Shown in pieces: positions 63,964 through 64,000 of a stretch of 64,000 nucleotides of DNA. The DNA is from Heliocybe sulcata (taxonomy: Eukaryota > Basidiomycota > Agaricomycetes > Gloeophyllales > Gloeophyllaceae): positions 783,526 to 847,525 of the forward strand of contig ML213515.1 of the NCBI GenBank assembly GCA_004369045.1. The letters are read 5' to 3'. Position numbers and translations under genes: made by a program. Within the stretch, counting starts at the first letter, position 1. Each line of letters starts with the position of its first letter. The notes under the pieces are model-generated. The model was not told the DNA's origin. It saw only the letters and a program-made list of their open reading frames with translations, and ran no database searches.

Positions 63964-64000
63964 GTTTTTGATTTGTAGTGCCACATTTCAGTAATCTGCA

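Overview
The window looks like nuclear DNA from a filamentous basidiomycete, probably an agaricomycete. Protein genes are interrupted by short introns (about 47-91 bp) with GT..AG borders and CTAAC/CTGAC-like branch sites. There are many lineage-type F-box genes, one fungal DUF3292-type membrane protein, and a KDZ-type transposon with CxC5/CxC6 cysteine clusters. No rRNA, convincing tRNA or CRISPR was seen. Genus-level placement is inference.

The dominant content is a cluster of F-box genes and relics: eight apparently intact genes and about eleven broken or fragmentary copies between 1 and 58 kb. They fall into at least five sub-families. Family 1 is at 2.3, 14.5 and 35.9 kb, with relics at 19 and 51.5 kb. 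Family 2 is at 10.4 and 32.8 kb, with a stop-broken copy at 23.9 kb. Family 3 is at 27.4 and 44.1 kb, with a frameshifted copy at 38.3 kb. Family 4, which carries a coiled-coil, is at 19.9 and 56.3 kb, with relics at 0-1.7 and 18.2-19 kb. Family 5 is at 48.1 kb, with a tail fragment at 50.0 kb. A further degenerate copy lies at 53.8-55.3 kb. Most share an N-terminal F-box-like segment, a long leucine-rich middle, a GL...FPxLxxLxLxxVxF block and a C-terminal motif ending near Trp-Asp. By family they would act as substrate receptors of SCF ubiquitin ligases. No target can be read from the sequence.

Layout: a large imperfect inverted repeat (left arm 1 to about 6.1 kb; right arm about 12.4 to 22.1 kb) encloses the DUF3292 gene (7.3-9.8 kb) and a family 2 F-box gene. 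The family 2 block (9.86-12.4 kb) is repeated directly at 23.1-25.95 kb. Two decayed DUF3292 copies lie at 29.7-32.5 kb. Decayed copies of an NAD(P)-binding epimerase-like gene lie at 40.7-42.1 and 52.3-53.2 kb, the latter next to an F-box relic. A 407-bp mariner-like MITE sits inside a 1.47-kb insertion in the right arm. From about 59.4 kb to the window end there is a KDZ-type element: a five-exon transposase gene facing, tail to tail, a four-exon GRF zinc-finger gene.

The most unusual signal is a short element, (C/T)GTGGCACG or its complement. It lies just upstream of nearly every F-box gene, usually inside a predicted leader intron close to a branch-like CTGAC. It is shared between sub-families whose proteins are highly diverged. 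This suggests common regulation or common descent of the leader.
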